Shown: positions 15,290 to 23,761 of the stretch, in pieces
Position numbering within the stretch: the stretch's first letter is position 1
Layout: each line of letters begins with the position of its first letter
From: Bacillus zhangzhouensis
GTDB lineage: Bacteria; Bacillota; Bacilli; Bacillales; Bacillaceae
Direction: 5' to 3'
Assembly: GCF_000715205.1 (NCBI RefSeq)
Contig: NZ_JOTP01000030.1
Location: 1-34,090 of the forward strand
Length of the DNA: 34,090 nucleotides
Position numbers and translations under genes: made by a program
Notes under the pieces: generated by a model
Seen by the model: the letters and a program-made list of their open reading frames with translations, nothing else
Database searches by the model: none
Told to the model about the DNA's origin: nothing

Positions 15290-16069
15290 GCCATAAAACA
15301 ATCGATAGGTTTTTGTCCACTGAAAGCCTAGCTTCTCTGCCAGTTTGACCGAAGCTAGGTTATGGACATCGCAATCCCAATACGGTGTCATGCCTTTTTC
15401 AAGACAGGTGCTGACCATTTGCTGACCTGCTAACAATGCAAGCCCTTTTCCTCTATAGGCTTCATCTGTCCAAATATCTAAATCCACACGATCTTCACTT
15501 GAAAAAATGGAGATACATTCACTAGCCACATGCTCTCCATCTAAGATGGCAATCCCAATTCCTTTTGATAGAAAACGAGCCGTTTCACCCCAATATGTTT
15601 CGTAATAACTATGAGGAAACGCCCTGCTTGCAGTGATCACCTGTTCATTTGTGCACTTCGCCATATAGCCCTGATGAGGAGCAGGCAGATGAGGAAGTGC
15701 AGATGGAAAAGAATACGCGTGTCTTTGCATCTCATTCAGGTGTGAGCCAAGACATTTTTTCATCATGACATCTGATGGTTTATTTGCTGAAAACAAGGTA
15801 AACCGGCCGTTTTGTCTTCTCTGCCTCTTATAAACATCCTCAATGAAAGTTGAACATAATGAAAGCTCTGCTTCTGCCTTGCCTGCTACATAATAAATGC
15901 CGCATGCTGCCTCGAGAAAATAAACAAGAGGCTGCTCTACATCATCCACATAAAGATTTCCATTTATGATACCATCCAAAATCGCATCTACAAACACTGG
16001 ATATGCCGGGTCGATCCGTTGAATTCCCTCTTTCACCAATGCTACTCTTTGTTGATCCAAGAGATGCAA
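15284..16069 (-). CDS. GNAT acetyltransferase with N-terminal extension (ZmaR-like family)
   Basis: About 261 residues. The N-terminal half is a helical extension without obvious motifs and the C-terminal half is a GNAT domain: LDGEHVASECISIFSSEDRVDLDIWT followed by YRGKGLALLAGQQMV and the ending CDVHNLASVKLAEKLGF. This two-part layout recalls the family named after ZmaR, the zwittermicin A acetyltransferase, but that only places it in the fold family. GGAGGG lies 6 nt before TTG 16069 and directly abuts ATG 16075, so the TTG is the likelier start. Confidence 0.8.
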   Translation of the reverse strand: MHLLDQQRVALVKEGIQRIDPAYPVFVDAILDGIINGNLYVDDVEQPLVYFLEAACGIYYVAGKAEAELSLCSTFIEDVYKRQRRQNGRFTLFSANKPSDVMMKKCLGSHLNEMQRHAYSFPSALPHLPAPHQGYMAKCTNEQVITASRAFPHSYYETYWGETARFLSKGIGIAILDGEHVASECISIFSSEDRVDLDIWTDEAYRGKGLALLAGQQMVSTCLEKGMTPYWDCDVHNLASVKLAEKLGFQWTKTYRLFYGS

Positions 16070-16109
16070 GTTCATCCCTCCATTCACAAACGTGTTCTTT
16101 CTTTCATTA

Positions 16110-16457
16110 TAGATAAAAAGCTGTGGGCATGCAGTGACTCTTTACAACAAATCGAATCGATGCTGGAAACAAGTCCTTCTCTGACGGTCAAAGACCAAAA
16201 AAATGATCGTCAATCTCTTTTACCTTTAGAACAGATTGAAGCGATTTCTGCGTTTGGACATATGTAAAAGGTTGTCACAACTGAGAGGAAGACGTATTTG
16301 CTAAACAAACGATTGAAGGACTTGAAATGGTTAGAGCGTGAACATTCTCATCTCCACTATCGCCAGTTTATGTTTTCAAGCAGGGGCTGTCGATTGTTAT
16401 ATTATGGCATCTTTCTTCTATAAAAAGCATCAAAATAAAAAAAGGCACAGGCATTGA
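16110..16457 (+). pseudogene. Decayed coding DNA of unknown origin
   Basis: One frame reads KKLWACSDSLQQIESMLETS followed by LLPLEQIEAISAFGHM, meets a TAA at 16265-16267, then stays open for another 50 codons. A second frame ends with STIASLCFQAGAVDCYIMAS, then FFYKKHQNKKRHRH and TGA at 16455-16457. The amino acid composition of these pieces looks protein-like but no intact frame exists, and I cannot name the ancestor. This is the main content of the 450-bp gap between the ZmaR-like and MFS genes. Confidence 0.35.
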
Positions 16458-16480
16458 ATCACCTGAAGCCACAATCTTAA

Positions 16481-16512
16481 AACAAGAGACCTCAATTGAA
16501 AGGTCTCTTGTT
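16481..16512 (-). terminator. Terminator of the tetR-MFS operon
   Basis: On the minus strand AACAAGAGACCT, 8-nt loop, AGGTCTCTTGTT followed by TTAAG. A perfect 12-bp stem just past the transporter gene. Confidence 0.85.
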
Positions 16513-16531
16513 TGTCTATGTGCTTATTTCG

Positions 16532-17734
16532 TTATTCTGCTGCTGCCTCTTCCGTCGCATTCCCCTTCCAAATAAGGGTTAAGCCTAATCCAAGAAACAA
16601 GACAACACCTGCGAATAAAAATGGGAAATGAATATTTTGATCGAATAAAATGCCGCCAAGCGCTGGTCCGAAAATCGTGCCAAGACTTGTGTAGGTGGAG
16701 TTCATCCCTGCAACAAATCCTTGCTGATTGCCAGCGATTTTTGATAAAAATGTCGTTAAGGCTGGCCGCAATAAATCAAACGCAAGGAAAATGACACACG
16801 TGACGATAAGTACGACCATAAACCCTGAAACGACAGTCGACACGAAAGCGAGGACCGCCCCGACGATTAAGCATAGCTGGATGACTCTTTTTTCCCCAAG
16901 AGCATTCACCAATTTACCGAAGACAAGCACTTGGATGATGACCGCCACAATCGAGCTGACGGTAATGATAACCGCAATATCTTTCGGTCCAAAACCAAAC
17001 TTATGATTTGTAAACAAGCTAAAGACCGTTTCATATGCGGATAGTCCAAACGCCAGCACAAACACAATGATGAAGGCGATGAAATAGCTTGGGTGAATGG
17101 ATTTCTTCAAATCTTTAAAGAAGGTAGATTCCTTTACTTGTTCCATTTGCTTCGCTCGTGCTTCTTTTGTTAATGGCTCCTTCAGCATAAACATAGACGA
17201 AATGACGGCAATAAACGCAATACCTGCTGCAAAGAAGAATGGAAGGCGAACGCCGTATTCTGCAATAAACCCGCCAATTCCCGGTCCAATGATAAAGCCG
17301 GTACTAATGGCCGCAGATACATATCCCATCGCCTTTGATCTTTCTTGAACGGTCGTGATATCTGCGACATAGGCGGTGACAGCCGGCATGATAAACGCCG
17401 CACTAATGCCGCCTAGAACCCTTGCAAAATAAAGAACATACACATGTGTCCCTAAGCCAAAGACGAGTTCTGATAAAGCGAATAGAAACAGCCCTGACAC
17501 AATCATAATCTTTCTTCCGTAGCGGTCTACCCATCTTCCTGCAATAGGTGATGCAATGAGCTGCGCAACAGCAAACGCAGCCACAAGGTATCCCATCGTA
17601 CTGCCTGTTAGATGCATCACATTCATAAATAGTGGCATGACAGGAATAATGAGACCGATGCCTAAAAACGCAATAAATATATTACTTAATAAAATAACGA
17701 GTACAGCTTTTTGCTCACGAATCGGTTTTTGCAT
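16532..17734 (-). CDS. MFS multidrug efflux transporter (NorA/Bmr/Blt type)
   Basis: 400 residues with twelve predicted hydrophobic helices. Family motifs are clear: motif A GRWVDRYGRK between helices 2 and 3, and motif C with GFIIGPGIGGFIAEYG in helix 5, the mark of drug:H+ antiporters. Length equals that of Blt and is close to Bmr and NorA, which export fluoroquinolones, dyes and other cations; the substrates here are unknown. AAGGAG lies 11 nt before the ATG. It is 31 bp downstream of a TetR gene, forming a tetR-MFS operon under the promoter and operator at 18417-18471. Confidence 0.9.
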   Translation of the reverse strand: MQKPIREQKAVLVILLSNIFIAFLGIGLIIPVMPLFMNVMHLTGSTMGYLVAAFAVAQLIASPIAGRWVDRYGRKIMIVSGLFLFALSELVFGLGTHVYVLYFARVLGGISAAFIMPAVTAYVADITTVQERSKAMGYVSAAISTGFIIGPGIGGFIAEYGVRLPFFFAAGIAFIAVISSMFMLKEPLTKEARAKQMEQVKESTFFKDLKKSIHPSYFIAFIIVFVLAFGLSAYETVFSLFTNHKFGFGPKDIAVIITVSSIVAVIIQVLVFGKLVNALGEKRVIQLCLIVGAVLAFVSTVVSGFMVVLIVTCVIFLAFDLLRPALTTFLSKIAGNQQGFVAGMNSTYTSLGTIFGPALGGILFDQNIHFPFLFAGVVLFLGLGLTLIWKGNATEEAAAE

Positions 17735-17765
17735 GATGTTTGTTTCTCCTTCACTGACTCATTTG

Positions 17766-18371
17766 TTACTCATGATGGTTGATTCCGTGAATAAACAATG
17801 AGATCGCCTCTTTTTGTAACTCTTTCTTCTGTTGGAATGTGTCATTTTTATATAACACGTCTAATCCGTAAAAAACGGAAAGTAATATTTTCACTTTTGA
17901 CTCCACATGCTGGATCGACCAGCTGCCATCTTCGTTTCCTTCAAGTAAAATGTCTCTCATCACATCATCAAAGTCGACATCAATCTTGTTCAGCCGCTCC
18001 ATGACTTCATCTGATGTAAATGCACTTGCACAAAATTCCTCGCTTGCTCTCATTAAAGGATAGTTAATCCCCATTTGACTCAGCAGTTCTGCAAATCCTG
18101 CGAGCTTATCTATCGCTCGTTGCAACCTTTGTTTTTCCTCATGCCACGTCTGCATCATAAAGCGGTGATCCTCTTCCATGATATGAAGGAACAAAAACTC
18201 TTTTCCTTTAAAATGATGATAGAGATTTCCTTTACTAATCTCAGCAGCCTCTAAAATATCTCGCACGGATGTTTCTGAATATCCTTTTTTCGCAAATAAA
18301 TCACGTGAAGCGGTGACGATTTTTTGCTTCGTCTTCTCACTCTTTCCGGCCCCGCTTTGTGTACTTGTCAT
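17766..18371 (-). CDS. TetR-family repressor of the MFS pump
   Basis: 201 residues. The N-terminal DNA-binding domain has the classical pattern KIVTASRDLFAKKGYSETSV then RDILEAAEISKGNLYHHFKG (residues about 16-55). The C-terminal ligand-binding domain contains ASEEFCASAFTSDEVMERL and is of the size of QacR-like sensors. AAGGGA lies 9 nt before the ATG at 18371; an in-frame TTG at 18380 abuts the site. It is first in the operon with the MFS pump, and an inverted repeat just downstream of the promoter is its likely binding site, so autorepression with drug induction is expected. Confidence 0.9.
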   Translation of the reverse strand: MTSTQSGAGKSEKTKQKIVTASRDLFAKKGYSETSVRDILEAAEISKGNLYHHFKGKEFLFLHIMEEDHRFMMQTWHEEKQRLQRAIDKLAGFAELLSQMGINYPLMRASEEFCASAFTSDEVMERLNKIDVDFDDVMRDILLEGNEDGSWSIQHVESKVKILLSVFYGLDVLYKNDTFQQKKELQKEAISLFIHGINHHE

Positions 18372-18416
18372 GTGTAACAATCCCTTCTACCCTACATTTC
18401 TTCATGCGAAAAAATA

Positions 18417-18434
18417 AAACCGACCAGTTGGTTT
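18417..18434 (-). promoter_or_regulatory. TetR operator in the tetR-MFS leader
   Basis: AAACCGACCAGTTGGTTT, an imperfect 18-bp palindrome of the pattern AAACC-N-AC-NN-GT-N-GGTTT flanked by A/T tracts. It begins about 9 bp downstream of the -10 element, where a bound repressor would block initiation. Confidence 0.7.
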
Positions 18435-18442
18435 ATTTTTTT

Positions 18443-18471
18443 ATTATAAATGGATATTGTTCATAATACAA
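18443..18471 (-). promoter_or_regulatory. Sigma-A promoter of the tetR-MFS operon
   Basis: On the minus strand -35 TTGTAT (18471-18466), 17-bp spacer, -10 TATAAT (18448-18443). Confidence 0.75.
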
Positions 18472-18584
18472 TGAAAAAGTCATCGACTTCATGAGGAGCA
18501 GATTCATTTGAAAACAAACAAAACGGGCATTTTCGTTAGAAAGAAAAAAATCTCGATTATATTTAATTTTTCTAAACATTTAAC

Positions 18585-18613
18585 TTCACTTAATTATTTA
18601 GACAGCATATAAT
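18585..18613 (+). promoter_or_regulatory. Sigma-A promoter of the MarR-hydrolase unit
   Basis: -35 TTCACT (18585-18590), 17-bp spacer, -10 TATAAT (18608-18613). The start codon follows 22 bp later. Confidence 0.7.
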
Positions 18614-18635
18614 AAAAAGAAAAGAGGTGATCTAC

Positions 18636-19082
18636 TTGGATGAAGAAATCATTCATTTCAGCCAAAAGATTATAGAGTACTCGAATGCACTAGGCTCTAT
18701 TTATGTAGAAGAGTATCAGCGATTTTTAAAACATGAGTATGCAGATTTATCAGCCAAACAAGAGCTGACACTTGAATTGTTACGGACAAAAACGAGAACA
18801 ATCAATGAACTAGCTGATTACTTTTCGATCTCTGCTAGTGCCGCTAGCCAGCTTATATCAAAGCTTGAACAGCTTGGCTATGTCAAAAGAGAAATTAATC
18901 CACATAATCGAAGAGAGATTATTGTTGATTTTGCTCAAAAGGGGCATGAATATCACAAAAATATTGAAGGCATTCAACTGCATATGATTCAAAAATACTA
19001 TGCAAAACTTTCAAAGGAAGATTTAAAAACATTATTATCTCTTTACGAAAAGATCTATTCGATTGCAAAAGAAACACCTTAA
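18636..19082 (+). CDS. MarR-family transcriptional regulator
   Basis: 148 residues with a winged-helix domain (about residues 40-100: LTLELLRTKTRTINELADYF, SISASAASQLISKLEQLGYV and a NRREIIVD wing). The start is set at TTG 18636, 8 nt from AAAGAGG; a GTG at 18627 would overlap that site. A weak hairpin (AAACACC/GGTGTTT, 19072-19092) overlaps its stop. The alpha/beta hydrolase gene begins 58 nt downstream, so both are probably read from the promoter at 18585, and the regulator may respond to the hydrolase substrate or product. Confidence 0.85.
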   Translation: MDEEIIHFSQKIIEYSNALGSIYVEEYQRFLKHEYADLSAKQELTLELLRTKTRTINELADYFSISASAASQLISKLEQLGYVKREINPHNRREIIVDFAQKGHEYHKNIEGIQLHMIQKYYAKLSKEDLKTLLSLYEKIYSIAKETP

Positions 19083-19140
19083 CACGGTGTTTTCCCACCC
19101 AATATTTAAGTTAGATGAACTATTAAGGAGATGAAAGTAT

Positions 19141-20055
19141 ATGGACGTTATTCATTTGAAAGATGGACGCAAAATGGGTTTGATTGAATACGGTGATCGT
19201 GAAGGCTTTCCAGTGTTCTTTTTTCATGGTACACCTGGATCAAGAATCATGTTTTTAGAAGATGATCCTATGTCTAAAGAACTTGGGATTCGCCTCATCA
19301 GTTTAGACAGACCTGGTTTTGGCTTATCTGATCCAAAACCTGGCCGCACGATATTAGATTGGGCAAAAGATGTACAGGAAGCGGCCGATCATCTTGGCAT
19401 CTCTCATTTTTCAGTCTTGGGTGTCTCTGGAGGCGGGGCATTCGCTGCTGGCTGTGCCTATCAATTGCCGGATCGTATTCTTTCAGCCGCTCTCATCTCA
19501 AGTGCCACTCCGTTTCAGGACGGTAAACCGCCTAAAAGTATGCTGAAAGAAAACAAATTAGCCTTTTTCCTCAGTAAAAGATTCCCTTGGCTCTTAAAAG
19601 CAAGCTTTCGTGCTCAGAAAAAACTGATTGAGAAAAAACCAGAGAAATTTAAGAAGCTGACCAAGAATGGGAACAAACATTTACATCCTTGGGATCGTCA
19701 ATTCCTTCAAACCGATGAGCAGCTCGAGCTGATGATGAGGCATTTACACGAAGCCACTCGTCAATCGGTTGATGAATGTATTCATGAACCAGATTTACTC
19801 TCGCGGCCGTGGGCGTTCGATATGAAAGATATACAGATCCCCGTTGATGTATGGCATGGAAAAGAAGATACGATGGCTCCATTTGAAGAAATAGAAAAAA
19901 TGGCTTCAACCATTCCAAACGTCAAAACATATTATATAGATCAAGCGGGACATTTCCTCACTGATGTAGACGATATTTGGCGAGATATTTTACTCACTTT
20001 AAAAACGCGTGCTGAAAAGCAGCATCAGGAACACGCATCAAAAAAGACCCAATAA
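19141..20055 (+). CDS. Alpha/beta hydrolase
   Basis: 304 residues. Oxyanion-loop motif FFHGTPGSR near residues 27-35, nucleophile elbow GVSGGG (Ser96), acid in HGKEDTMAP and His in DQAGHFLT make a complete catalytic triad. A lid of about 80 lysine-rich residues lies between. The family covers esterases, epoxide-type and haloperoxidase-like hydrolases; the substrate is unknown. AAGGAG is 10 nt before the ATG. It follows a MarR gene in the same unit, and its stop codon lies inside the loop of the terminator. Confidence 0.88.
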   Translation: MDVIHLKDGRKMGLIEYGDREGFPVFFFHGTPGSRIMFLEDDPMSKELGIRLISLDRPGFGLSDPKPGRTILDWAKDVQEAADHLGISHFSVLGVSGGGAFAAGCAYQLPDRILSAALISSATPFQDGKPPKSMLKENKLAFFLSKRFPWLLKASFRAQKKLIEKKPEKFKKLTKNGNKHLHPWDRQFLQTDEQLELMMRHLHEATRQSVDECIHEPDLLSRPWAFDMKDIQIPVDVWHGKEDTMAPFEEIEKMASTIPNVKTYYIDQAGHFLTDVDDIWRDILLTLKTRAEKQHQEHASKKTQ

Positions 20056-20070
20056 ACTTCGGGTCTTTTT
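20041..20070. terminator. Bidirectional terminator
   Basis: AAAAAGACCC, loop AATAAACTTC, GGGTCTTTTT. It lies between the convergent hydrolase and asparaginase genes and overlaps the hydrolase stop codon. Confidence 0.85.
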
Positions 20071-20074
20071 CTGA

Positions 20075-21223
20075 TTAATACTGTTCATAATAGGTTTGTA
20101 CTTTATCTGGATTTTTTGTTTTCGTCAGTGCCAGCATCAGTAGAATGCGTGCTTTTTGTGGATTTAATGAATCCGATGACACAAAGTGATGTTCATCATC
20201 CATTTTTTCATGTGTGACAATTCCATTTCCCGCGCGGCTTGATCTCACGATGACCACGTCTTTTTTCACCGCATCTGTTGCCCCTTTGATGGCTTCTGTT
20301 GACATCGTTCCATTTCCTGCTGCCGCAACGACAATGCCTTTCGCTCCTGCTTTTACTGCTGCATCATACACATATTTTTGATCATTTTGATAGCCGTATA
20401 AGATATCAACTTGTGGAAGTTCTTTTATTTTCGATACATCAAATTCACTTTCAGTCGTATGTTTTCTTGTTGGTTCATTATAAAAGGAAACCACTTCACC
20501 AGCAATTTCTCCAATGTAGCCTTGCTCAAGTGACTTGAAGGAATCTGTAGTGGTCGTGTTCGTCTTTGTAATAAATCGAGCTGAAGCAATTCGGTCATTT
20601 AATGTGACCATGACGCCTTTGCCCTTCGCTTCTTTTGTGGATGCAATTTTGACAGCATGATACAAGTTAAGCGGACCATCCGCACTAATAGCAGATGCTG
20701 GTCTCATTGAGCCAACGACCACAACAGGCTTATCACTTTTCACAACCAAATGTAAAAAATAAGCGGTCTCTTCAAGTGTATCTGTTCCATGTGTCACCAC
20801 AATGCCGTCTACTTGATCATCATTTAAGAGTTGATTGACTCTTTTGGCTAATTTTAAAAGCAGAGCGTTATCAACATTTTCACTGCCAACATTCGCTACC
20901 TGCTCACCCGTGACGTTTGCAATATTCTTCAGCTGAGGAACGGAGGCAATAACTTTATCGATACCAAGTGAACCAGATTTATATCCCGTTGTATCAGTGT
21001 CACTATCTGAAGCACCTGCAATGGTCCCACCTGTCGCCAGTACCTTAATATTAGATAACGACTTGTTCCCTGTCTCAACAGCCGTTGTTTTTTCTTTTGT
21101 TTCATTGGTTTTGCTTTCTTGTTTGCTTTGATTATTCTCTTGAGTGCTCGTGTTCGCACAAGCTGCTGTCGCTAGTAATAAAACAGAAAGAAGGACAGCA
21201 CCTAACCATTTTGTCATGTTCAT
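20075..21223 (-). CDS. ansZ: Exported type II L-asparaginase (AnsZ)
   Basis: 382 residues. Hydrolyses asparagine to aspartate and ammonia outside the membrane. The N-terminus is a lipoprotein-type signal, with a lipobox ending ATAAC (Cys22), then a Gln/Lys/Thr-rich linker to about residue 48. The catalytic motifs are complete: ILATGGTIAG-type KVLATGGTIAG, then VTHGTDTLEET. The sequence runs parallel to B. subtilis AnsZ (YccC) to the last residues (TYYEQY). AAAGAGA lies 7 nt before the ATG at 21223. In B. subtilis the gene is activated by TnrA under nitrogen limitation; I found no convincing TnrA box here. Confidence 0.93.
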   Translation of the reverse strand: MNMTKWLGAVLLSVLLLATAACANTSTQENNQSKQESKTNETKEKTTAVETGNKSLSNIKVLATGGTIAGASDSDTDTTGYKSGSLGIDKVIASVPQLKNIANVTGEQVANVGSENVDNALLLKLAKRVNQLLNDDQVDGIVVTHGTDTLEETAYFLHLVVKSDKPVVVVGSMRPASAISADGPLNLYHAVKIASTKEAKGKGVMVTLNDRIASARFITKTNTTTTDSFKSLEQGYIGEIAGEVVSFYNEPTRKHTTESEFDVSKIKELPQVDILYGYQNDQKYVYDAAVKAGAKGIVVAAAGNGTMSTEAIKGATDAVKKDVVIVRSSRAGNGIVTHEKMDDEHHFVSSDSLNPQKARILLMLALTKTKNPDKVQTYYEQY

Positions 21224-21501
21224 CGGATCATCTCTTTTCTTCATTTGATGGATTCATGGCTATATCTCTTTCTATAGGGTTTACTTTATAACATTCCTTC
21301 ATTCATCAGCATGAGGCAAAAGTTATAGAACCAATTAAAGGTAAAAAGGGCATGATGATAAAGATTTCTTTACATCTTAATACCTAACTTTGCTATAAAC
21401 AAAGTGAATACTAAGGGTTGTTCATTCAATAGAAATAACGGACGCTCATTAACCCATTTATGATAAAATATAGTAAATTTTCTAAAAAGGGAGTCTTTAC
21501 A

Positions 21502-21870
21502 TTGCGCTCACTTCAACCATTTCACAAAATCCTAATAACACTATTCATCAGCTCCATTTTACTCAGCTTGTTCGTATGCTTATATCCACCAATTCAGGGT
21601 GAACCTGCGTTTCTAATGCTTTACATTCCCATCTTTTTTGTTTGTTATTTCGTCTTTGCGGTTCCTTTGCAGTTGTTGTTTTCTTTGAAGCCAAAGGTAT
21701 TTCATCCTCTTTACTTAGCAGCTTATTTCCTTATTGCAACCATTGTGATGTTGTTTATTATTGATGGAATCAAGAGTCCGGTAGCCGTTCCTCTTATCAT
21801 CGTGAGTAGTCTCATCTACTGGGTATGTGATTCTTTGTTTTATCAAAGAATGCATGAAAAAAACACCTAA
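21502..21870 (+). CDS. Small four-helix membrane protein (possibly UPF0715)
   Basis: 122 residues with four hydrophobic helices: ILITLFISSILLSLFVCLY, FLMLYIPIFFVCYFVF, YLAAYFLIATIVMLFII and AVPLIIVSSLIYWVC. Size and layout recall the UPF0715 family (B. subtilis YwlA and prophage relatives), but this is a weak assignment. The start is TTG 21502, with AAGGGAG 8 nt upstream; the in-frame ATG at 21460 has no ribosome site. The stop codon lies within the terminator that follows. No functional partner is apparent. Confidence 0.7.
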   Translation: MRSLQPFHKILITLFISSILLSLFVCLYPPIQGEPAFLMLYIPIFFVCYFVFAVPLQLLFSLKPKVFHPLYLAAYFLIATIVMLFIIDGIKSPVAVPLIIVSSLIYWVCDSLFYQRMHEKNT

Positions 21871-21884
21871 CGCGAAGGTGTTTT
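21860..21884. terminator. Bidirectional terminator
   Basis: AAAACACCT, loop AACGCGA, AGGTGTTTT. It is shared by convergent genes whose stop codons (21870 on plus, 21867 on minus) both lie inside it. Confidence 0.8.
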
Positions 21885-22877
21885 CAGCTGCTCTAGTATG
21901 TGTTCACAGTGATCCAAATACGCTTGGCTAATTAAGAAGTCTTTTGGTGCGGCGATCGCTGCTAATGTGATAAGGGTATTTGAGTGATGGATGCGAGGAT
22001 TCAGCATCGAATGCTCTACGCCATCAATCGTTTGAACATGTAACCATTTTGGTGCTACTTCTTTCTCGTATATCCTTTTAGTTTCAGCGGAGTCTACGTT
22101 TCGGTCATTTTGTGCCAAAACCAAATAGATGGGTGATTGGATGTTCTTGATATCTGATGTGGCATCGGCCTTCATGTTCTTTTGAATGAATTCAAATCGA
22201 TCTTTTGTCATGTCTTGATCGCCTGTTTTCTTTTGATACATGCGAAATGTTGCGCCTTCTAATAATAATGTGTTTTGTTCATCTTCTTTTTTGATCGTTT
22301 TTTGAATTTGTTCGTCTGATGCGTCCGCTTCTTTTAATGTTTGAAGCGTGTAGTATCTGCCCTGTCTCATCCAATTGACCGCAGGCCCGACAAGGATGGA
22401 GGCTGTGATATCTGTTCGAGCTGTCATCACTTTAGGGATCACCCAGCCTGCTTGGCTTGCTCCCCATAAAATGATTTGTTTTGAATAGAGGTCAGGCTCT
22501 TTTTTCGCCCATTCGATCACATGGTCTACTTCATTTGCGCGATCCTCCATGGATTGATTCAGCCAATTTCCATCTGATTGACCAACCCCAGGCTTATCCC
22601 ATGATATAGATGCATATCCTTGCTTTGCGAAACGTTCCATTAAGGGTCTGTACCCTCCATCATATTGTGCATTTTGCGCACCATCCCCGTGTACAAAGAG
22701 CACAATTCCTTTGATCGGCTCCTTCTTAGGCGTTGTCACGATGCCTGATAATGTCCCATCCACTGTCTCGATGACCACTTCCTTTTCATTCATGTTAAAG
22801 TTGTTTTCATAAAACACAAACGTTACGATGAAAATGAGTGCCGCTGCAGCGAGTATCAACCAAACTCTTTTTTTCAT
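21867..22877 (-). CDS. Membrane-anchored alpha/beta hydrolase
   Basis: 336 residues. A single N-terminal helix (VWLILAAAALIFIVTFVFY) anchors or exports the protein and is followed by a serine-hydrolase domain of the S33/acyl-peptidase-like type. LFVHGDGAQNA is the oxyanion loop, WGASQAG holds the nucleophile Ser141, AQNDRNVDS the acid and GVEHSM the His. It starts four bases inside the end of the upstream MerR gene (ATGA overlap), so translation is coupled and the regulator probably controls it. The substrate is unknown; the export signal suggests it acts outside the cell. Confidence 0.87.
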   Translation of the reverse strand: MKKRVWLILAAAALIFIVTFVFYENNFNMNEKEVVIETVDGTLSGIVTTPKKEPIKGIVLFVHGDGAQNAQYDGGYRPLMERFAKQGYASISWDKPGVGQSDGNWLNQSMEDRANEVDHVIEWAKKEPDLYSKQIILWGASQAGWVIPKVMTARTDITASILVGPAVNWMRQGRYYTLQTLKEADASDEQIQKTIKKEDEQNTLLLEGATFRMYQKKTGDQDMTKDRFEFIQKNMKADATSDIKNIQSPIYLVLAQNDRNVDSAETKRIYEKEVAPKWLHVQTIDGVEHSMLNPRIHHSNTLITLAAIAAPKDFLISQAYLDHCEHILEQLKTPSR

Positions 22878-23638
22878 CTGCTATTTCCCGCTTTCTGTTC
22901 AACTGTATAAACCATAGAATCTTGGTACGTGACAGAGACTGGTACATTTTCATATAAGATGATATATGAAGGTTGTTCGATCTCTTTTTCAACCGGTACT
23001 TCATGTAGGAAAGTATCGATTTCTTCGATGACCTTCTCTTCATGTTCAGCTAGAAAGCTTTTGACCGCATAAGAGCCCGCATCCAGCATCACATCATAAT
23101 CTTGTTCATTCGATACGTAATAAGAAATCGTTGTTTCATCTTGAAGATGGATCACATAATACCTTTCATCAAAAAGAGACATATCCAGCTCCTTCTGGTG
23201 AACGATTTGTTTAAAGTCTAGCTCTGTTTCATCTTTCAGAAGATGATGTGGGATTTGTTTTAAATAACGAGTCGGTCGATCTTGTATCGTCGTGCGATTG
23301 AGCTGTAGATTATTTTGAATGGATAGCATATGTTCCAAACGCTGTTTCACTTGGACTAGTTCCTGCAATTGCTTCTCTACCTTATCCAGCATGTCTTGGT
23401 AGGACAGCGTGACATCTGATTTTTTCGAAAAGGTTTCATTTATATCTTTTAAAGAAAAGCCCGCTGTTTTTAAGAAAAGAATTTGATAAAGGGTGTAGAT
23501 CTCTTTCTCATCAAATAATTGGTACCCATTTTGAGTGACCTTCGCAGGGCGTACCAGATCCTGATCTATATAGTGACGAAGGGTATATTTTGTGATGTTT
23601 AATAGCTTGCATACTTCTCCACTTGTTACATACGTCAT
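22874..23638 (-). CDS. MerR-family regulator with C-terminal sensor domain
   Basis: 254 residues. The N-terminal MerR winged helix is clear (MTYVTSGEVCKLLNITKYTL then RHYIDQDLVRPAKVTQNGYQ), followed by a coiled dimerisation helix (about residues 75-110). A C-terminal domain of about 130 residues ending YIILYENVPVSVTYQDSMVY has the look of a GyrI-like ligand domain as in BmrR, but this is a weak call. AAGGAGGG lies 6 nt before the ATG. Its promoter has the 19-bp spacer with an internal palindrome that MerR activators twist into register, so it should activate itself and the coupled hydrolase. Confidence 0.87.
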   Translation of the reverse strand: MTYVTSGEVCKLLNITKYTLRHYIDQDLVRPAKVTQNGYQLFDEKEIYTLYQILFLKTAGFSLKDINETFSKKSDVTLSYQDMLDKVEKQLQELVQVKQRLEHMLSIQNNLQLNRTTIQDRPTRYLKQIPHHLLKDETELDFKQIVHQKELDMSLFDERYYVIHLQDETTISYYVSNEQDYDVMLDAGSYAVKSFLAEHEEKVIEEIDTFLHEVPVEKEIEQPSYIILYENVPVSVTYQDSMVYTVEQKAGNSR

Positions 23639-23663
23639 TGAATTCCCTCCTTATGTATGCACT

Positions 23664-23694
23664 ACTATAAACCATGTGGTTACCACACAGTCAA
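23664..23694 (-). promoter_or_regulatory. MerR-type promoter with 19-bp spacer and internal palindrome
   Basis: On the minus strand -35 TTGACT (23694-23689), 19-bp spacer, -10 TATAGT (23669-23664). The spacer contains the perfect 13-bp palindrome TGTGGTAACCACA (23687-23675). The long spacer and central operator are the hallmark of MerR-activated promoters. Confidence 0.85.
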
Positions 23695-23721
23695 TACATG
23701 CTTTTATCATGCCATAAAAAA

Positions 23722-23749
23722 ATCACTGAGGAAAACTATCCTCAGTGAT
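23722..23749 (-). terminator. Terminator of the SDR gene
   Basis: On the minus strand ATCACTGAGGA, 6-nt loop, TCCTCAGTGAT followed by TTTTTTT. Confidence 0.92.
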
Positions 23750-23761
23750 GTGGAATCTTCT

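Noticed and set aside
21245..21460. TnrA box upstream of ansZ
   Set aside because: Only half matches to TGTNA-N7-TNACA were found by eye (for example near 21280 and 21365).
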